Positions 31,347-36,081 of a stretch of 36,081 nucleotides of DNA are shown here, piece by piece (position 1 is the stretch's first letter; each line of letters starts with the position of its first letter). The notes beneath the pieces are model-generated. The model saw nothing but the letters and a program-made list of their open reading frames with translations. It made no database searches and was not told the origin of the DNA. The translations under genes and the position numbers were made by a program. The stretch lies in contig JAFQMA010000011.1 in the NCBI GenBank assembly GCA_017414535.1, positions 1-36,081 of the forward strand, read 5' to 3'. Origin of the DNA: Clostridia bacterium (lineage in GTDB: Bacteria > Bacillota > Clostridia > Oscillospirales > SIG627).

Positions 31347-33684
31347 GGTCCACCAGCGCGATCTTCAGCACCTCGTCTATGGTGCGGCAGGGGATAAATT
31401 CCATATTTTTCAGGGCGAGGGGATCCACCTCGTCCAGATCCTTGACGTTATCGGCGGGAAAGAGCACGGTCTTCATGCCGGCTCTCAGTGCGGCCGAGGC
31501 CTTTTCACGCAGGCCGCCGATGGCCAGCACGTCACCGTGAAGGGTGATCTCACCCGTCATGGCTACGTCCCCTCTGACCTTTTTGTCGGACAGAAGGCTT
31601 GCCAGGCAGGTGACCAGGGTCACGCCTGCGCTGGGGCCGTCCTTGGGGATGGCGCCCTCGGGCAGATGCACGTGCAGATCGCTCGTTTTATAAAACTCCT
31701 TATCCTTGACGCCCAGCTCCTCGGCGCGCAATCTCACCAGAGATACGGCCGCCTTGGCGCTTTCCTTCATGACGTCGCCCAGCGATCCCGTCAGCTCCAG
31801 CTTGCCGGAGCCCGGCAGGCACAGGGCCTCGATCTTCAGCATCTCACCGCCGCTCATGGTCCAGGCAAGGCCATTGACGATGCCCACGCGGTCGTGCTTT
31901 TCCTTTTTGTCGGGCAGGATCTTTTCCTTGCCCAGGAAATCGGTGATGTTCTTAGCGGTAACGGTAACGCTCTCCGCGCCCTCCAGCACGCGGGCGGCGC
32001 TCTTGCGGCAGATGGAGGCGATGTTGCGCTCCAGCTTTCTTACGCCCTGCTCACGGGTGTAGGAGCGGATGATGGAAAGAAGGGCGTCACGGCGAATTTG
32101 CAGCTGACCCTTTTTCAGACCGTGCTCCTTCATCTGCTTGGGGATGAGGTGATTTTTGGCAATGGCGCACTTTTCGCTTTCGGTATAGCCCTGAATGTGA
32201 ATGATCTCCATACGGTCAAGCAGGGCGGGGGGGATGGTATCGGTCTCGTTGGCGGTGGCCAGGAACATACAGGAGGACAGATCCACGGGCAGCTCCACGA
32301 AATGGTCGCGGAAGGCGCGGTTCTGCTCCCCGTCCAGCACCTCCAAAAGGGCGGAGGCGGGGTCACCGTGGGAATCGCGGGTGAGCTTATCGATCTCATC
32401 CAGCGTAATGAGTGGATTCATGCTGCCCGCCTGTGTCAGGGCGGTGATGATGCGGCCGGGCATGGCACCGATATAGGTCTTTCTGTGACCGCGGATATCG
32501 GCCTCGTCCCGTACGCCTCCCAGAGATACGCGCACGTATTTTCTGCCCAGCGCCTCCGCAATGGAGGAGGCCACGCTGGTCTTGCCCACGCCGGGGGCAC
32601 CCACCAGGCACAGGATCTGCCCCTGCACTCTGCCGCGCAGGGCGCTTGCCGCCAGAAATTCCAGTACGCGCTCCTTCACCTTTTCAAGACCGTCGTGATC
32701 CCGATCCAGGATCTTGCGGGCCAGAGGGAGGGAAACGGTATCCTTGGTGAAGGTCTTCCACGGGATCTCAAGGCAGGTCTCGATGTAATTGCGCAGGAGG
32801 GCCGATTCGGAGGAGCCGAAGGGCATATGATGGATCTTGGAGGCCTGATTTAACAGCTTCTGGCGGATCTCGTCGGGAAGGTCTGCCTTGCGGATGCGCA
32901 CGGACAGATCCTCCTCGTCCATGCCGTCCTCGCCCTCGGCGGGAGTACCGCCCAGCTCGCCCTGAATGACGCGGAGCTGCTCACGCAGGTACGCCTCTCG
33001 CTGCTGCTCGTCCATGTGGCTCTGCACCTTGCGGGCCAGGGAATGCTCGATGCGGGCCACGCTGATCTCGCGCTCCAGAAGCTCCTTGCAGCGCAGGGCG
33101 CGCTCCAGGGGATCGAATTCCATGAGAAGCTGCATTTTATCGTCCACGCGGCGCAGGATATTGGCACCGATGAAATCGGAGAGAAAGCCGGGATCCTCAA
33201 TGGTCTGCAGGGCGGCCGTCACGTCGGCGGAGAGCTTGGGCAAAAAGCCTGCCAGCTCCTCCATGCTGTGGAGCACGCTTCTGCGATAGGCATCCGCACG
33301 GATATCGTCGGGAGCGGTGACGGTCTTGGTGATGACCTCTGCCGTCAGAGCGCCGTTCTCCAGACGGAATACACCGCGGGTCTCGGCACGGGCCGAGCCC
33401 TCGCAGATGATGCGATAGCTTTTATCGGGGAGCTTGATGGACTGCTTGATGCGTGCCACCACGCCCACCTTGTAGAGATCGCCCGGCTCGGGGACCTCGA
33501 CGCCTGCATCCAGCTGGGTGACCAGATATACGGCACCGTCCGCCTTCAGCGCCATTTCCACGGCCTTGACCGTTTGGGGGCGGGCGACCTCGAAGCTGGT
33601 ATCAATGCCGGGGAAGACCGTCAGCCCGCGCAGTGCAATGACGGGCAGGGCGATACGGTCGAGCTTTTCAGTGTAGTAAGACAT
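31339..33684 (-). CDS. lon: ATP-dependent protease Lon (LonA)
   Basis: A 781-residue LonA protease for degradation of damaged and regulatory proteins in the cytosol. Order: N-terminal substrate-binding domain (about 10-200, LPVIALRGLTVFPG), coiled middle, AAA+ domain with Walker A GAPGVGKTS and Walker B LITLDEIDK, and C-terminal S16 protease domain with the Ser in PKDGPSAG and Lys in VAMTGEITLHGDVLAIGGLREK region. ATG 33684 is preferred over an in-frame start at 33750 because the promoter -10 box at 33759-33764 puts transcription start near 33752. The ribosome site AAAGG is rather far (about 15 bases). First gene of a five-gene operon ending in the sortase. Confidence 0.95.
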   Translation of the reverse strand: MSYYTEKLDRIALPVIALRGLTVFPGIDTSFEVARPQTVKAVEMALKADGAVYLVTQLDAGVEVPEPGDLYKVGVVARIKQSIKLPDKSYRIICEGSARAETRGVFRLENGALTAEVITKTVTAPDDIRADAYRRSVLHSMEELAGFLPKLSADVTAALQTIEDPGFLSDFIGANILRRVDDKMQLLMEFDPLERALRCKELLEREISVARIEHSLARKVQSHMDEQQREAYLREQLRVIQGELGGTPAEGEDGMDEEDLSVRIRKADLPDEIRQKLLNQASKIHHMPFGSSESALLRNYIETCLEIPWKTFTKDTVSLPLARKILDRDHDGLEKVKERVLEFLAASALRGRVQGQILCLVGAPGVGKTSVASSIAEALGRKYVRVSLGGVRDEADIRGHRKTYIGAMPGRIITALTQAGSMNPLITLDEIDKLTRDSHGDPASALLEVLDGEQNRAFRDHFVELPVDLSSCMFLATANETDTIPPALLDRMEIIHIQGYTESEKCAIAKNHLIPKQMKEHGLKKGQLQIRRDALLSIIRSYTREQGVRKLERNIASICRKSAARVLEGAESVTVTAKNITDFLGKEKILPDKKEKHDRVGIVNGLAWTMSGGEMLKIEALCLPGSGKLELTGSLGDVMKESAKAAVSLVRLRAEELGVKDKEFYKTSDLHVHLPEGAIPKDGPSAGVTLVTCLASLLSDKKVRGDVAMTGEITLHGDVLAIGGLREKASAALRAGMKTVLFPADNVKDLDEVDPLALKNMEFIPCRTIDEVLKIALVDHE

Positions 33685-33758
33685 AGCGTTTTGGGGTTTC
33701 CTTTCGTTTTTCCTTCCGAGAAGGAGGTTCTGTGGGGATATTTCACCCATGATATGCT

Positions 33759-33770
33759 ATTATAACATGA
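33759..33770 (-). promoter_or_regulatory. Extended -10 promoter of the lon operon
   Basis: On the minus strand a perfect TATAAT (plus 33759-33764) preceded by TGT (extended -10 TGn). The -35 region at 17 bp (TTTTCT) is weak. No CIRCE or CtsR heptad repeat was seen. Confidence 0.65.
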
Positions 33771-33874
33771 GAAAGGAAAAAAGAAAATCCCTTTCCGATA
33801 TTTTACAGAAATTTCTAAAGGTGTCATAAAAATGTAAAATATTCCCACAAATTCACAAAAAAGGCCCGTCACTC

Positions 33875-33903
33875 TTGCAAAGAAGGAAAAAATGGAGTAT
33901 AAA
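33875..33903 (+). promoter_or_regulatory. Promoter of the 33945-pfkA operon
   Basis: TTGCAA (33875-33880) and TATAAA (33898-33903) separated by 17 bp, 41 bp before the TTG start of the next gene. Confidence 0.65.
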
Positions 33904-33944
33904 ATGGAGTATGTAAAAGAAAAGCTTTTATCGGAGAGACTTCA

Positions 33945-34883
33945 TTGAAACGGACAACAGAGAAAAAAACAGTAGCTTTGCCCGACTATCTTTATCCCGT
34001 GGTTTATTTTGACGGGGAGGGATGCCTGATCGAGGCAAGCGAGAGCACCAAAGCTCTTTTTGACCCGTGGCGGCAGGGAAAACGAATGCTGGAGCAGCAG
34101 GTGGAGCGATACGGCCTGCGGCACGCGTGTATCCTTTCCTTTCGCGGCGAGCGCTTCTTTTCCCTGACGGCGCCCTCTCAAAGGGTGGAGGGACTGTGGG
34201 AGATGCACCTGACGCGGGAGCTGTTTCCCGCCCTGCGCCGTCTGAGCCTGACCCTGCTTTCCTGCCTGGAGCATAGCCTTCGGGGGGAGGAGGACGGACG
34301 GGAGAGGGCGGTGGAACGGAGCCGTGTCGCTCTGCGGGAGGCGTTGACTCCATACCACCGTGGTCGCGGGGACAGAGTATCCTGCAGCATCAGCGGCTTT
34401 CTGAAGGCGCTGAGCGCCGCCCTTTCCATGGGCGGTGTGACCTTGAGCTACACCTGCCAACGAGAGTTGAGCGTGCTGGCGGAGCCTGCCCTTCTGCGGG
34501 AGCTGATCTGCAGTCTCATTCAGTTTACGGGGATCGTTTCTCACAGACGTGGGCTGGGCTGTACCCTACGGGTGACGGAGAGCCTGGTGGAGATCGAGCT
34601 TTACGGAGACGATCGGGGCGAGGGAATGCGCTGTCTGGAGGAGGTCTTTACCCGTGAGGAAGAGGGTGGCGAGGAGGTCCTTTCCGCCTTGCCCCTGTTT
34701 GGCGGCATTCTTTCGTGTCTGCAGGAGGACTACGGCCTGCGGGTGATCCGGGCGGAGGGGAGGACGGCTTTGACTCTGACCCTGCCCCGTACCGATGCCC
34801 TGCCCGACGCCTTCTTGGGCAAGGAGTCGGAAAAGGAGCGGGACAGACTGCACGTCATTCTGTGCCGCAAGGGATTCTTTTAA
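33945..34883 (+). CDS. Degenerate sensor-kinase-like protein
   Basis: A 312-residue soluble protein without signal or membrane helix. The first 90 residues look PAS-like (YLYPVVYFDGEGCLIEASES), and the remainder loosely follows a histidine-kinase catalytic half: a helical segment near 95-165, then LAEPALLRELICSLIQFTGIVS where an N box would be, and a closing LTLTLPRTD strand as in HATPase domains. The phospho-acceptor His and the glycine boxes DxGxG and GxGLG are missing, so kinase activity is unlikely. Similar degenerate proteins occur in clostridia as hypothetical; role unknown. Start TTG at 33945 has GGAGAG seven bases upstream. It precedes pfkA by 43 bp on the same strand. Confidence 0.6.
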   Translation: MKRTTEKKTVALPDYLYPVVYFDGEGCLIEASESTKALFDPWRQGKRMLEQQVERYGLRHACILSFRGERFFSLTAPSQRVEGLWEMHLTRELFPALRRLSLTLLSCLEHSLRGEEDGRERAVERSRVALREALTPYHRGRGDRVSCSISGFLKALSAALSMGGVTLSYTCQRELSVLAEPALLRELICSLIQFTGIVSHRRGLGCTLRVTESLVEIELYGDDRGEGMRCLEEVFTREEEGGEEVLSALPLFGGILSCLQEDYGLRVIRAEGRTALTLTLPRTDALPDAFLGKESEKERDRLHVILCRKGFF

Positions 34884-34926
34884 GAAGAAAAAGCGCTTTC
34901 CGCAAAGGAAAGAAAAGGAGAAAAGA

Positions 34927-35907
34927 ATGAATAAAACGATCAAACGGGTGGGCGTTCTGACCTCAGGCGGCGATGCCCCCGGCATGAACGCCGCTCTGCG
35001 CGCCGTGGTGCGCGCCTGCCTGCATTTCGGGCTTCGTCCCTTCGGCATCCGCCGTGGCTACGAGGGACTTCTGGAGGGCGAGATCGAGGAGATGAACAGT
35101 CACAGCGTATCCAACGTCATGGGACGGGGCGGTACGGTGCTGCTGACGGCGCGCTGTCCCGAATTTGCTACCCCCGAGGGGGTGAAGAAGGGTATGGAGA
35201 TGGCCAAGGTGTTCCGTTTGGACGCACTGGTAGTCATCGGCGGTGACGGCTCCTTCCGCGGCGCACGGGATCTGCATCGGGCCGGGCTTCCCGTGATGTG
35301 CATCCCCGCTACCATTGACAACGATATTGCCTGCACGGAATATACCATCGGATACGATACGGCCATGAACACCGTCAAGGAGGCGGTGGACCGCATCAAG
35401 GATACGGCCTTTTCCCACGAGCGCTGCAGCGTGGTGGAGGTCATGGGGCGCGGCGCCGGCTATATTGCCGTCAATTCCGCTCTGGCGGGCGGTGCGGAGG
35501 CTTGCCTTTTGCCCGAAAAGGGCTTCGATCTGCACGAGGACGTCATCAAGCCCATTCTCACCTGCCGTAACGCGGGAAAGATGCATTACATCGTCATCAA
35601 CGCCGAGGGGGTGGGCGGCACCATGGAGCTGGCGGAGAGGATCCAGTCCTTGACGGGCATCTCCACCACCGCCACCATTCTGGGCTATCAGCAGCGGGGC
35701 GGCTCGCCTACGGTGCGCGACCGCGTTACCGCCTCTCTCATGGGCGTGCGTGCGGCGGAGCTGCTCTCTCAGGGTGTTTGCGGCCGCGTGATCGCCTGCC
35801 GCGACGGCAAGGTGACGGATCTGGAGATCGAGGAGGCCCTGTCCCAAACAAAGGAGATGGATCCCGAATTGATCCGCGCCGCCAAGATCCTCTCTATCTA
35901 CGAATAA
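34927..35907 (+). CDS. pfkA: ATP-dependent 6-phosphofructokinase
   Basis: A 326-residue PfkA, which phosphorylates fructose 6-phosphate to fructose 1,6-bisphosphate in glycolysis. Motifs: LTSGGDAPGMNA at the N-terminus, VIGGDGSFRGA near 100 (Gly in GGDGS indicates ATP rather than pyrophosphate use), PATIDND with the catalytic Asp near 130, TIGYDTA, VEVMGRGAGY and GYQQRGGSPT. Length fits the bacterial tetrameric enzyme. AAAAGGAG lies before the ATG. It could be transcribed from the promoter of the preceding kinase-like gene; a clear terminator follows. Pyruvate kinase, a common partner, is not adjacent. Confidence 0.96.
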   Translation: MNKTIKRVGVLTSGGDAPGMNAALRAVVRACLHFGLRPFGIRRGYEGLLEGEIEEMNSHSVSNVMGRGGTVLLTARCPEFATPEGVKKGMEMAKVFRLDALVVIGGDGSFRGARDLHRAGLPVMCIPATIDNDIACTEYTIGYDTAMNTVKEAVDRIKDTAFSHERCSVVEVMGRGAGYIAVNSALAGGAEACLLPEKGFDLHEDVIKPILTCRNAGKMHYIVINAEGVGGTMELAERIQSLTGISTTATILGYQQRGGSPTVRDRVTASLMGVRAAELLSQGVCGRVIACRDGKVTDLEIEEALSQTKEMDPELIRAAKILSIYE

Positions 35908-35911
35908 AGGC

Positions 35912-35944
35912 AAGGAAGCGACGAAATCGTCGCTTCCTTTTTTG
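35912..35944 (+). terminator. Terminator of pfkA
   Basis: A perfect 13-bp stem (35912-35924 with 35927-35939) followed by a T run to 35944, five bases after the stop codon. Confidence 0.92.
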
Positions 35945-35952
35945 TAAACAGA

Positions 35953-35975
35953 AAACCACGCGATAGTCGCGTGGT
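35953..35975. repeat. Perfect 10-bp hairpin
   Basis: AACCACGCGA (35953-35962) and TCGCGTGGTT (35966-35975) pair around a three-base loop, right behind the pfkA terminator and before the inverted repeat at 36001. No T run follows, so it is probably not a terminator; it may belong to the element beginning here. Confidence 0.6.
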
Positions 35976-36000
35976 TCAGTAGAGGTTAACCGGTGAGGAA

Positions 36001-36064
36001 AAATCCTCCGATTGTGATAAGATAAAAACGACCTGCCAGTCGAAAAAACACAATCGGAGGATTT
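36001..36064 (+). promoter_or_regulatory. 16-bp inverted repeat hiding a ribosome-binding site
   Basis: The arms 36001-36016 and 36049-36064 are perfect complements of 16 bp; a short inner hairpin (CGAC/GTCG, 36029-36042) lies in the loop. The right arm contains GGAGG (36056-36060), eight bases before the ATG at 36069, so in RNA the ribosome site would be paired. This arrangement is known from IS200/IS605-type transposase genes, where the leader stem-loop represses translation. Confidence 0.6.
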
Positions 36065-36068
36065 ATCT

Positions 36069-36081
36069 ATGAAAAAAGAAG
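36069..36081 (+). CDS. Start of an ORF running out of the window
   Basis: ATG at 36069 begins a frame reading MKKE and continues beyond the last base. GGAGG lies eight bases upstream. The product cannot be identified from four codons; the leader structure makes a transposase a reasonable guess. Confidence 0.45.

Noticed and set aside
31138..32853. 571-residue plus-strand open frame
   Set aside because: Antisense of lon and engB; long only because of GC-rich codon structure.

Overview
The window looks like a chromosome segment of an anaerobic, spore-forming gut Firmicute of class Clostridia. Reasons: a SpoIVB sporulation peptidase, lonA-engB in the order known from Bacillus, AAGGAGG-type ribosome sites, sigma-A promoters close to TTGACA-17-TATAAT, a PduL phosphotransacylase next to a NifU-like scaffold and a GGGtGRT protein (a set I associate with fermentative clostridia), a BspA-like leucine-rich-repeat surface protein and a class B sortase. 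Most of it is moderately GC-rich by eye. Two segments (about 7.3-10.2 kb and 14.5-18.1 kb) are visibly more AT-rich and look acquired.

Layout. 1-160: a terminator and an array of small hairpins joined by ATTTCA linkers. 189-3767 (-): phosphodiester glycosidase, membrane-anchored unknown, PAP2 phosphatase and xpt in one tightly coupled operon. 3889-5924 (-): HtrA protease and a small membrane protein. 6106-7296 (+): spoIVB. 7323-10190: accessory block with a frameshifted XRE regulator diverging, across a palindromic operator, from a coupled three-gene operon ending in a BspA-like protein. 10333-12715 (+): nitrilase-GDPD fusion and an HpaI-type aldolase. 12762-14295 (-): lipoprotein esterase and a membrane protein. 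14410-18150: a three-component glycosylation cassette (DUF6044-like GT-C protein, GtrA flippase, GT2) bounded by a perfect 118-bp direct repeat of the 3' end of the GGGtGRT gene. 18154-20463 (-): pduL, NifU-like scaffold, GGGtGRT. 20558-23735 (-): GT2-GtrA fusion, second phosphodiester glycosidase and two membrane proteins. 24023-24773 (+): small ORF and a sigma-region-4-like regulator. 24940-25917 (-): sigma factor, tRNA-like element, zinc-ribbon protein. 26191-26502 (+): Dabb protein. 26492-33684 (-): lon, engB, unknown, DinG-like helicase, sortase B. 33945-35907 (+): degenerate kinase-like protein and pfkA. 36001-end: an inverted repeat that hides the ribosome site of an ORF leaving the window.

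How the genes fit together: a large share of the window concerns the cell envelope (two GT2/GtrA systems, two phosphodiester glycosidases, PAP2 phosphatase, SASA-type esterase, sortase, HtrA, LRR surface protein). The best candidates for something new are the repeat-bounded glycosylation cassette, the tRNA-sized structured element without an anticodon loop between the sigma factor and zinc-ribbon genes, the ATTTCA hairpin array, and the XRE-controlled operon with two unrecognised coupled proteins. Function calls come from reading motifs by eye; no search was run.
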